Assembly (NCBI GenBank): GCA_012934845.2 | Contig: WNNJ02002671.1 | Span: forward strand, 1 to 64,000 | Origin: Pomphorhynchus laevis | Taxonomy: Eukaryota; Acanthocephala; Palaeacanthocephala; Echinorhynchida; Pomphorhynchidae | DNA: 64,000 bases | Reading direction: 5' to 3' | In this document: piece by piece, positions 54,112 to 64,000 of the stretch | How positions within the stretch are numbered: position 1 is the stretch's first letter | Layout of the letters: the number at the start of each line of letters is the position of its first letter | Notes under the pieces: model-generated | What the model was told of the DNA's origin: nothing | Database searches by the model: none | The model's input: only the letters and a program-made list of their open reading frames with translations | Position numbers and translations under genes: made by a program

Positions 54112-55906
54112 TCTTAAATCTCATTGCAAAATCTTAAACTAAATTCTTTCTAGATCATCTGCCCCTTTTTAAATAAATCCTGATGAATTTTCTTCTTATC
54201 TACAATCTAAGCTATCTAATTTACTTTTTCTTCTACCCATATGCCCCTTGAATCCTCTCTTCTATTTGAATAATTCCCTCCCAGAGCTGTTCCACCTTCC
54301 CGTTTTATCTGATGAAGTTTCTTCGGTTCTTCTGTCATTACCTAATAAAACATCTACTTCCGACCCAATTCCCGCTCATCTGCTTAAAAATATCTGCTCA
54401 TACATCTCAACCTTCCTTACCATCATGTTCAACTTGTCTATCCCCATCGGCACATTTCCTTGTAACTGGAAATGCGCAACTATTCGCCCTCTCCGCAAAA
54501 AGCAATCTCTTGACCCTTCACTACCATCTTCGTACCGTCAAATCTTACTTCTTCCAACCCTCTCTAAACTCCTTGAGCATATTTTCCCAAGCAAGTTAAT
54601 GCATATCTCTTTTCCTCCAACTTATTTCCTCCTTACCAACCGCTATTCGCTCTAATTACTTCACTGGAATTGTATGTCTTAAAGTTTATAACGACTTACA
54701 CATCTCGCGCGATCAAAAATTATGTAGTGTCATAGTTTCTCTTGATCTATCGTCTGCTTTTGACATCGTCGATCACTCGATTTTTTCCATCGTCTTCGTC
54801 ATGATTATACCTTCTCCTTACCCACTGTAGCTTAGTTTTCTTCATATCTATCAAACCGTACTGTTCGCGTTTGTTCTAACTCTTCTCTTTCCCATCCTTC
54901 TTCCATCCCGACCGAAGTTCCATAAGGCTCCGTATAAGGCCATTTGCTTTTCTATCTTCTCGGTGATTTGTTATCTATTTATACATTTAACTTCCATGTT
55001 ATGCAATATGCTGATAACATTCTCATCTATGATCACGCACCTGCTCATCGTATTCATGATCTAAGTGTTTCTTCTTCCAACGGTCTTGCCTCGATTTTTA
55101 ATAATCTTTCTTCTCTTCGTCTTACTCTGAATCTTAATAAATCCAAAATAATGTGGATCCTTCCTCGACGCTCTGACTTAGAATCTCTCTCCGAATCATT
55201 AAATTCTACAATTCTTCATATCGTTGGCAATCTCGTTTTCTTAGGCTTCCATTTCGACAATCGACTTTTACTTAAACCTTTCGTTAGATATAAAGTACGC
55301 TTATCTACCTTGATTCTCCTCAACCTCCGTCAAATTTGTAGATTGATCAATTTCCCTTGTATGACTCATATCTTCTCTTATTTTCTCAAGACTTGATTAC
55401 TGTCTTAGCATATTTTTAAACTCGCCTAAATCTTTTCTTATTCCCCTTGAGCACAACGTAGCCTTCCGGCTTCTCCTCCGTCTTCGTCGTTTTGATCATA
55501 TATCCCACCATCTTCCTTTTCTAGATTTGCCTACCATTTATTGTCGTGTTCAAATTCATATTCTTATCATTGCTTTTCGCCTTGTAACTTTTCATACCCT
55601 CTCCTTTCTTAACCTTCCATTTTTTGATAATTCTCGCCCTGTTTAGTGTACATTGCGTTCATGTAATTCCCTTCTTTTACATGTACCAAACTACTCTATC
55701 TCTTTTAGCTTCCGCTCCTTCCTTGTGGCTGCTCCTATTTCGTGAATCATCTGACCATTCATATACGCCAATCAACCTCCATGCCGTGCTTCAAACGCCA
55801 AATTCGATCACATTCAAACAATTTAACTAATTTATCTGTACGACTTTTGCTGTATTTAGTTAGTGGACTGTAAGCGTGCAGTTGGCACGCATTGGTCACT
55901 TTAAAT
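54112..55906 (+). pseudogene. L2-like LINE RT remnant (F1f)
   Basis: Continuation of 53621-53697. Frames: 54248-54655 with LSDEVSSVLLSLPNKTSTSDP and WKCATIRPLRKK; an SSAFDIVDHSI stretch near 54750; 54944-55396 with MQYADNILIYDHAPAHRIH, where the RT site reads YADN instead of YADD, inactivating it; then C-terminal pieces to about 55830. Tail hairpin GCGTGC-AGTTG-GCACGC at 55874-55890. Confidence 0.85.
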
Positions 55907-56395
55907 AAATAATTATTGTTGTTAGAGCTTGAGTTCTTTGTTGACTTTTTAACTCATATTTTCTATTGTGATGTCCCGGTCTTGAGCTTTGTATAAATAA
56001 TAAATAAACATGAGTGCCCAGTTTTATCTATTCTAAAATTTAATTATTAAAATTAATAATTATTTTAAATTCTAAAGATTAAAAAAATTCAAATTTAATC
56101 TTAAATTTAATTATTAGTGAATTTTAAGAGACAAGAAAATTTAATCATAAGTTTTCTTGAGAATAAATCACAATCCATATTTTGTCGACGGGATTTTAGC
56201 ATACGATGAGATCTGTTGACATCTGATAAATGATTTTGATATAAATATTAAAAATATTCCATAAAGAAGAAATTTAATATCTTATAATGTATAATTTCTA
56301 ACTATCTATAACTCTTTAATATGACAAAGAACCTGTCATATCATATACTTATTTATATTAAATTAATAGTCATATTTGCATTCTCCCAAGTTATA
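55907..56395. other. AT-rich spacer
   Basis: Nothing recognised except that GCATTCTCCCAAGTT occurs at about 56379 and again at about 56418, the second at the start of the next LINE. Confidence 0.5.
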
Positions 56396-56726
56396 AACAA
56401 GTTTATTGCAAGGATATTGCATTCTCCCAAGTTTAAAACACAGGGAAGTTTGTCCTTGGTTTGATGGGCTTTTCCGGTATCACTTATGCGCACGTAAACA
56501 TGCGTGGATTTCATTTCGTCGTGGACAACAATCTGATGAGTCTTTCAAACAAAATTGGAATAGATTTACCACTCTCAAGAAGACGAAGTGTCGTCAGTTT
56601 GAAAAAGAAGCTGAGTTCTATGGATGTCAAGGCTCTATTCTCTTTCATTCGCAAAATCAGGGGATCGAATATTCCACTAGTATCGTTGAGATATAATTTT
56701 AAGGCGAGGCCACGTGTAAAAGTGTC

Positions 56727-58144
56727 ATGGCAAACTTATTTGCCCAGAAGTTCTCATCGATATTTTGCTCTTCGCGGACGTTGTGTAGTTCTGAATCAGA
56801 AAAGGGTTCAGATGCATTCGTCCGATCTAATCTGTCGTTTTGTGCTGAAGATGTTTCAAAGCTTCTCTGTAAATTAAAAACGAACATCGCTGCCGGCCCG
56901 GACGGACTTCCCTCAATTCTTTTGAATAAAGTTGCTCCTCAAATATATTCATATGTTTTCCTATGTTTCAGTTTACTCTTCTCTAATCTCGAATTCCTTC
57001 GCGTTGGAAGGAGTTCATTGTAATTCCAGTATAAAATGGGAGATCGATAAGTGTGTAAGAACTATCGCCCAGTAGCCTTGACATGTATTATTTGTAAGTT
57101 GCTTGAAAAGCTAATAGTCAAAAACATATCTTCTTATTTAAAAAGCAGCGGTAAACTTACTGGCATGTTTTCCGTATGTTTCAGTTTACTCTTCTCTAAT
57201 CTCGAATTCCTTCGCGTTGGAAGGAGTCCATGGTAGTTCCAGTGTATAAAATGGGAGATCGACAAGTGTGTAAGAACTATCGCCCAGTAGCCTTGACATG
57301 TATTATTTGTAAGTTGCTTGAAAAGCTAATAGTCAAAAACATATCTTCTGATTTGAAAAGCAACGGTAAACTTACTGACTCACAACACCGTTTCAGATCA
57401 AATAGATCAGCAATAAGTAATCTTTTAGTTTCTTCCAAATCATGACAGTATTCATTAGAGGGACGAGTTCAATCTGATGTACTATTTGTAGATTTCACTT
57501 ATGCTTTTGATTCAGTTCTGCATGATCGCCTCATTCACAAATTGAGATCACTTAGTGTTTGTCCTGTGTATGTCACCTAGATTGCAAATTACTTAAATGT
57601 ACGCTCTTTCAAAGTACGTGTAGGTGCAGATATGTCCACATCATTCGTTATTCATTTTGGCGTTCCACAGGGTGCTGTTATCTCCCCACTTCTTTTTAAT
57701 GTCTATATAAGTGATCTCCCATCTGTAATTCGCTCTGATGTCGTTATGTATGCTGACGATGTTAAGATATTGCGGCGTATTAGAGACGGAAGGGACATTA
57801 AGATCCTTCAAGATGATCTGACATGTATAGAAAAATGGTCGACTGAAAATGGTTTGAGGGTTAACCCCTCTAAATGTGCGCATATGTCCATTGGTTCTTC
57901 ACTAAACTCATTGTATCAGATAGGTTCGATTCAGTTAGGCCGAGTGAGTGAATTCAAGGATCTTGGTGTGATGATTATCAGTAGCTTAAAAACTAATGTC
58001 CACACTAGATATATTTGTAATCGAGGCTATCGTGTTTTATGGATGTTTTTCAATTCTTTTGATCGGATAAGTCCATCAATGTTCAAGCGACTATTTTGCT
58101 CTTATATTCTACCCATCCTTAAATGCGGTTTACCTGTAACTTAA
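56727..58144 (+). pseudogene. LINE F3 RT, broken
   Basis: Frame 56727-57023 has KTNIAAGPDGLPSILLNKVA; 57230-57445 has VVPVYKMGDRQVCKNYRPVA and LLEKLIVKNISS. Then FVDFTYAFDSVLHDRL (57490) and 57632-58144 with GVPQGAVISPLLFNVYISDL and VVMYADDVKIL (YADD). Stops at 57443 and 57579 and the internal duplication inactivate it. Confidence 0.85.
56954..57380 (+). repeat. ~213-bp tandem duplication in LINE RT
   Basis: Two direct units, 56954-57165 and 57166-57380, both starting TGTTTTCC and running to GGTAAACTTACTG. They differ by a few substitutions and 1-2-bp indels (offset grows from 212 to 215), so the duplication is not fresh. Confidence 0.92.
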
Positions 58145-58600
58145 CCACAGACTTTAAGGGAATCCCGTGACATTGAGAACTTGTTACGTAGCTTGTCACG
58201 GATGATTCCGAATTTTCTCCAATTTGAGATATGCTGAACGTTTGACATCTCTACGTGTCGGCACATACATATGGCTTTGGTGGTCTCTCTAGCTTATTAT
58301 CCGTGAATGATAGACGAGAAACTCGTGGGCATGTGTGGAAATTAATAAAGCCAACTACAAGAATTCCTGTTCACAATCAATTTGCAACCAGGGTAATTAA
58401 CGGGTGGAATGCAATAAAGTGGCTTGATATCTCTAGTAGTATATTTAGTGATGCTATCAAGAAAGTCATCGAAGCCGAGAGAAGGAATTTGTCATTACTA
58501 TTTGATTGAATTTTTTTTTGGTTTTTTATTTTTATCTTATCATGTTTTGTAAGCGACACGAGCTTGTAGCTCATTTGCTTCTGTTTGTTATAATAATAAT

Positions 58601-60000
58601 TTATTTACATTAAATTAATATAGTCAAACTTATTTACATGTAATGAATAAAATGAATTAACAAAGATCGTTCAATCAACGAAATCACTTAAATTAATGAA
58701 TGATTTACGTGCATAAAGTGTTATGTAGATCTTTATAGAGAGCATATTAACTTATGCACGGTATATGGTATATACAAAATACCTAAAATTTGATTAGCTC
58801 CCCCATTTGTCAGTTCTAGGGGTTTGATTGTCTTTTTGAAATTGAATTGTCTATTTTATGAGTAGATAACGACACTTCGGTACATTATTAAATATCGACC
58901 TGGGATTGCCGATTGTCTTGTGAAATTGCTGTGCAAAAACTCGAGTTACATGATTCGATGGAGTAAAGAATACTACTAGGAAAGCGTGTTCATAAAATCA
59001 TAATATTATTTTTTTGAACAATTTCAGTTACTTTTATATTTACATCGACTTCGTAACTTGAGAGTCTGGAAAACATTTATTCGTCTAAAATACTAGCACA
59101 ATGCACATACCTTAAAACCCACTCAGTTCAGGACAGGTATATTGATAATACATATTAGTTTAAAAACGATGACTATAAGGAATGCCGAACACAAAAGCGT
59201 ACATGTAAAACATGCAATTGCATTCATACATCTGTTTCATCGTATTGTAGGACAATATCAGTATTCGAATTTATAGACCTTGCAATAAACGTTTATTTAC
59301 ACACATTTGCACTTAGAAGTCTATTTGATTTTAAATTTAAATCTGATTTTCCAACCTTTCATGTTAAAGCTTGATATTAAAGTCGTGCCTCGATTCAAAT
59401 GTTGTATTCGTTAATGACACATCATTTTTCGTTTGTCATTAAATAATAACAATTGATGACAACTTACAAATATAATCAACAATTAAAATTAAAGATTTTA
59501 CATTTGAAAGTAGACAATATCGAATCTGTGTCTTCTGTTAAGCATCGGCTGAATATGCTGGACAACGTTACGTGCTTTGTCAATGAGATTTATTTTTCAT
59601 TACAACACATATCACTTTTGATGTTTTGTCTCATCAATAAAAAGATATAGTCAAGTCATAAATCCGAGCCAGTCGAATCCATTCACAACTTCAATAGCTG
59701 TTTGAATTCGTTATCATTAAAGGTGGTGGTAAACTTTATCTGGTGAACAATTCCAAATATTGATAAGTTAGTAAGACAACTGCGTATTGGCTTCGACCGA
59801 TCCATTAGTTTGCTAATAAATTGGCAGCGAGTCTACTCTTGACGTAATCTTTTATATGTGAATTGATCAAAAGAATAAATTACCTTCTTGTATAAGATGA
59901 ACCATGTTCAAGAATGTCAAATGAAAACCTATATATACAAGGCGGCATTTCAAGACACCTCAAACGATTTTCGTGCGAGTCTACTATATCAAAACAATTT
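58601..60000. other. AT-rich region without a supported gene
   Basis: No gene-like frame with recognisable motifs and no repeat match within the window. Confidence 0.5.
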
Positions 60001-60030
60001 AAAAAAAGGATTTATTTTAACGTGGCAAAT
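60001..60030 (-). mobile_element. Isolated 30-bp L2-like LINE tail
   Basis: Identical over 30 bases to 45453-45482, the extreme 3' end of F1d. It begins with A7 GGATTTATTTTAA and ends CGTGGCAAAT. Nothing else of the LINE is present on either side. Confidence 0.75.
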
Positions 60031-60199
60031 TTATTAGGCCACACCAGAGACCGCTATCTCGAAGAGAAATCTATTTTATTGTATTGGAAAACAGGCATGT
60101 ATACAATATTTAAAATGCGTTCTAACTAAGGAATTATACAACACTTTGAACAATTGTGTATTTATTTTAGGAAATGTTTAAGTATAGGGGCTGAAAAAT

Positions 60200-61480
60200 A
60201 ATAACATATCATTTTTCCCGATAATCATTAGTCAAATACATAGTGTATTATTGATTAGCCAATTTATAAAAATTTATTTTTATATAACTTTTTTATTTCA
60301 ACATTATAAATTTTGTAAAATCATATATAACAATTATTCATTATATGTAATAATTTAATTATTAATTATTTAATTTTTTAATTTTTTTGGCATAATTTTT
60401 TAATTTATAAATAATATAAAATACGTAGACGCACTTAACTGATCTGATTAGATAACTTCGGAATGCCCATTCTACAAGCTGACACTATATTATATAACAT
60501 ATAAATTATATAACATATTATATGATTATTTATTATTATTTATCTTTGTCTTTAGTAAATTCATAACAGTTGAATTTTATTTTAAATTTCAATTTAAAAT
60601 TTTAACTTGATATAAATATAAATTGTATAAAATCTTATATAATTATTTATTATTTATCTTTATTTTTAATTTATGTATAGTATAAAATACGTAGGCTCAA
60701 TTATCTGATCTAATTTGTTCTACTAGCAAGTTACTGAACTGTAGACTTTGTTTTACCGGTAATATACCCTCGACCATTAATACAGAATAGGGATGGTAAC
60801 AGGATTATATATCATCCTTCTGATGATCTCTAATCCTTATACTGATACATCATATTTTATATATTAATCAATTAATAAAAATTAATTTTTATTTTAAATT
60901 TCAATTTTAAATTTTAACTTGATATAAAATTAAATTGTATAAAATCTTATATAATTATTTATTATTATTTTTAATTTTTATTTTATTTATTTTTGTTTTT
61001 ATACTTATATTTTTATTTTGACTTTGATCTATTCACAAATTACCATTGACCTGTTAACTTTGTTTTTTCAGTAACATAACCTCTACCAGAAATACTGAAA
61101 CTATGCACTATTGATAGACACTATTATTTTTCTGCTAATTTTCAAGCAAGTTTGGTGATTTTTTATTTATGATAACGTAGAATTATACATTAACAAATTA
61201 TTATTTAAATATTAAATTTACAATATCCAAATCAACAAAATATTATAAAAAATAAATTTAAACTCTTAAGCTGAAAGTTATTATGGATAGTAAACAATAT
61301 GCGTTGTATTAGAATAAGATACACTAGATAATCAAATTTCATCAGTGGAAATACGTCATTAGCATGTATTTGGCCTCTTTGCTGTGTTGGGTCGAGGAAT
61401 AGACACTAAAACTTGATAACACAAGTTCCTGCTGATGACCTTTATTCCATATTCTGATACAACGTCTGTTATTTATAAAT
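60200..61480 (-). repeat. AT-rich dispersed repeat cluster (right, inverted)
   Basis: Two units inverted relative to 1-900. The core ATAAAATACGTAGGCTCAA-TTATCTGATCT is at 60679-60712, with a variant at 60416-60452. 60755-60850 and 61363-61440 are diverged reverse complements of 800-899 (AGGTCATC-type and GACCCAACATAGC-type blocks). No coding sequence. Confidence 0.65.
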
Positions 61481-61870
61481 CAATTCATAGAATTGACTTT
61501 TATTTTTAATTACAATTTTAAAATTTGAAATTTTTAAATTTTAATTTTCAGAACTCGGAATATAAAGTCAAATAGATTATAAATTAAAAAGTTTCTAAAA
61601 CAGATCATTGTGGAACTTGCGAGTTTATAGTACTAATCTTAGAGAACTCGGAATATAAAGTCAATTATAAATGCATATGTAAGGTCAATTATAAATGCAT
61701 ATATCTAACACCATATTAGATTCTGAATATCGTAATGTTCCAAAAGTGATATATACAAGGTACTCAAAAACGAAAAATACCACATCCACAGCGAACCCAT
61801 ATGAAATAGCGTCAGTCCATGATTCTCAAACAGTCTCCTTATTCAAGAATAGTGAAGTAACTCCCTTGTA
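61481..61870. other. AT-rich spacer
   Basis: Contains a short local direct repeat: AACTCGGAATATAAAGTCAA at about 61551 and again at 61644. No gene recognised. Confidence 0.5.
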
Positions 61871-64000
61871 ATCTCTTTACCTTTTATCGTCACTGACTCG
61901 CCTACATCTTCTGTTATGCTGTTGGGCAATTCGGTAGACGTTAGAGACATCACTTTTCATCATGGCGGACAAAACGTTTTTCAGCTTTGCCTTGAACTGC
62001 ATCTCAAACGTTGCGTTGACTGCTTTGGCAGGTAGAGCATTCCATATTTTGACCACTCTTGTCGATAGCTTGAATTTTGGAGTCAGCCGGCAAGTTCTCT
62101 GCTTATACAGATCAGTATGTGGCCACAAGTTCGTTTATCTGTTGAAATCTCAAAATCACCCTTCAAGTCTTCGCCATATTGTCCGAGAAGAATTCTGGTG
62201 ACAAGCAAATCAAACCTAATCTGTCTGTATTAAAGAGATAAGAGGTTGGGTTTGCTGACTCGATCGGCATAGGGTGTGTGCCACATTTCTAATACCATTT
62301 TAGTGGATTCGCGGTACTTATTCAAGGATGTCGGTTTATCCCTTGGTCAGGGGGAATGCCACCGGTATCTTATTCTCTAGCAGTGAACACGGCTTAGAGG
62401 AATAAAGTACTCAGAGCATATATGGGTTGATCACTGGAAACGAACGTCAGATTGACAAAATCATTCGAGATGCTTCCCCAGCTTTTCTAACCGTCTCTTT
62501 AGTACGCAGACATCAATAGCCTCAATTTTTTAGCAGTGACAAGTGGGATTCATTAACCTTACAAGAAATATTTATATTGATCTTATATGGGTCCCAGTGT
62601 CAGAACTGCACACTTCTCATTTATCGGGAGCACTCAACGTTTCGTCCAGTTAATCAAACTATTCAAATCCTCCTGGAGTTTTGCACTCTTAGAGGGAGAG
62701 TCAGATGCTGCCCACAGTGTCAAATCGTCTGTAAACAACAAACAGGACTTTCAAAACCCTCGGGAAGGTCACTGACAAATACCTTAAAAAAATAGGCTAA
62801 ATACAGAGCTTTTAGTGACACCATACATGGCATTCTTCGAATTCAATGTAACACCGTTCACATAAAATTGGTGTCCTTCAGACCAGAAAGAGTGCTATCC
62901 ATTGCAATAACTCTGACAATACCCAATGATTTCAGCTTGCCACCGATCTACCATGAGGGACGCGTCCGAAGGTTTTGATGACATCAATGTAAATCGCATC
63001 CACGAGGCGTTGGTTGTCAATAAGAACAAACCAATGTTTTATGCCATTAGTAGGTTAGAAATGCAGTATCGTTGGCGCGTGAATTTATGCTGCTGGGGAC
63101 ACTGTTTATTATTGTTGACGAGGAATCTCTCCAGTTCGTAAACCACCACTCGTCCCGACAATTTGCAGACTACCCAAGTTCAAGTGACCGGACGGTAATT
63201 ACTATGAACATATGGGTTACCTCCTTTGGGCATTGGCTTGATAATTCTCTGTTTTCACTCTCCCAGTAAAATATCAGTATGTAAAGTCCTCTGAAAAACA
63301 GTGATTAGCGGGCCACAAAGTATCAAAGAAAGTCTACGCAAGAATAGCGGATTGAATCTGTATGGTCCGGGAGCTGATTCCACATGTAGATTATCTAACA
63401 ATCTTTCAACCAATTCTTGATCAACTACAAGATTACTAATCGTGTTTAAGGGTAGAAGTTACAAATGCCCTAGAGTACTCTCGGATACGTAAACAAATTA
63501 ATATTGGGAGGTAAGTTGTTCGACCTTGAGCTTTTTACATTCCATCGGTGAACCATTTTGATCTTCTAAGGTAGTAATTTTAGAATTGACTTTTGTACAA
63601 CGCCGTAGGTAGGCAAAGAGTCGTATGGGGGTTGTCCCTTATTTTTCCACCAGCTGAGATTCTTAGGTTCTTCGCTTTAAGCTCTTCATGGATGTGCACT
63701 TGTTTCGAACATGTTGGTATCTCTTGTAAGCGGTTGGGGATCCGAACAACCGAAATATATTCCAGAATTTCCTCTGCGGCCGTAGGAATCAACGTAGTTC
63801 TACGCCAAACCAAGGATGCTCTTTGGCCAAAGCCGGAGGTTTCGATCACGGTACTGCTATTTTCATTAGTTGTATCAGTTTATCCGACAGGGCTCTCCAT
63901 GCTTCGTTCACTGATTCCCCTAAAGGTAGTGTCTAATACATTTGTAATGTAGCTTTTATTAGCAATTATTTATCCATCATCCGGAATTTTAGACGTGGCT
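61870..64000 (-). mobile_element. CR1-like LINE, decayed, running off the window
   Basis: Minus strand. Near 63400-63200: VESAPGPYRFNPLFLRR then MPKGGNPYVHSNYRPV (RT entry). Near 63030-62950: VDAIYIDVIKTFGRVPHG. Near 62800-62740: FKVFVSDLPEGFESP, then FTDDLTLWAASDSPS (catalytic FTDD). The C-terminal frame 62128-61877 reads KLSTRVVKIWNALPAKAV and FKAKLKNVL. 63849-63580 is a further upstream piece. Frames are broken throughout; the endonuclease would lie beyond 64000. Confidence 0.85.
61877..62128 (-). pseudogene. LINE ORF2 C-terminus
   Basis: 83-codon frame: TDLYKQRTCRLTPKFKLSTR, VVKIWNALPAKAVNATFEMQ, FKAKLKNVLSAMM. This is the R-x-F-x-RV-x-WN-x-LP pattern closing CR1/Jockey-like ORF2. Upstream RT is at 62560-63400. 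Confidence 0.8.

Larger units (their letters stand above)
56396..58600 (+). mobile_element. CR1-like LINE (F3), 5'-truncated
   Basis: Starts in the EN-RT linker (PWFDGLFRYHLCARKHAWIS) and continues through RT to the C-terminus (58255-58509, with FATRVINGWNAIKWL). Tail: GAGC-TTGTA-GCTC (58560-58572) and TAATAATAAT. A ~213-bp tandem duplication interrupts the RT fingers. Confidence 0.85.

Noticed and set aside
59453-60129. Short plus-strand frames of 65 and 71 codons
   Set aside because: No motif or repeat support; one overlaps the 30-bp LINE tail by chance.
1-64000. CRISPR array, bacterial operon or phage module
   Set aside because: No regularly spaced identical repeats with unique spacers, no ribosome-binding-site-linked gene strings; all repeats are minisatellites or retroelements.

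Overview
This window is AT-rich eukaryotic DNA made almost entirely of transposable-element remains plus one duplicated host gene. Long AT-rich non-coding tracts, nested LINEs and a Gypsy-type LTR element point to a metazoan. An intronless MATH-BTB (SPOP/TDPOZ-like) gene suggests an invertebrate; families of such genes are expanded in several arthropods and nematodes, but the species cannot be fixed from the sequence. I see no bacterial operons, CRISPR arrays, rRNA or convincing tRNA genes.

Layout. (1) 1-900 is a cluster of an AT-rich dispersed repeat, and diverged copies lie in inverted orientation at 60200-61480. (2) 907-10413 and 21410-30711 form a direct duplication about 20.3 kb apart. 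Each copy holds a MATH-BTB gene (broken in copy 1 at 1427-2759, intact in copy 2 at 21966-23300), AT-rich spacer, a minus-strand LINE fragment, a ~1.28-kb 21-22-bp minisatellite, an L2-like LINE 3' fragment, and the start of a Gypsy element. From 3191/23466 onward the copies are almost identical; the MATH-BTB part is clearly older, apart from an identical 381-bp patch. (3) 9585-13451 is a complete but mutated Gypsy element on the minus strand, with 135-bp LTRs, inserted in the L2-like LINE tail. (4) 14051-20055 holds two decayed minus-strand LINEs of an I/Jockey-like family.

(5) 30712-58600 is a LINE graveyard. It has two long CR1-like copies (31851-36113 with an intact 988-residue ORF2, and 49305-53620 broken). 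It also has several pyrimidine-strand L2-like copies (37640-41835; 45453-48425 minus; 53621-55906), ORF1-only and chimeric pieces, a nested insertion (an L2-like LINE inside another LINE at 44061-49080), and two short non-autonomous elements with a minisatellite body and an L2-like tail. (6) 58601-61870 is AT-rich non-coding DNA with the inverted repeats. (7) 61870-64000 is another decayed minus-strand LINE running off the window.

The only plausible host gene is the MATH-BTB gene, which by family would act as a CUL3 substrate adaptor. Everything else that codes is retrotransposon gag/ORF1, endonuclease, protease, RNase H, integrase or reverse transcriptase. The most notable signals are the two-speed duplication with a conversion-like tract, the non-autonomous elements carrying a LINE tail hairpin, shared 3'-terminal hairpins across LINE families, palindromes at rearrangement junctions, and the inverted AT-rich repeats near both ends. 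All comparisons were made by eye.
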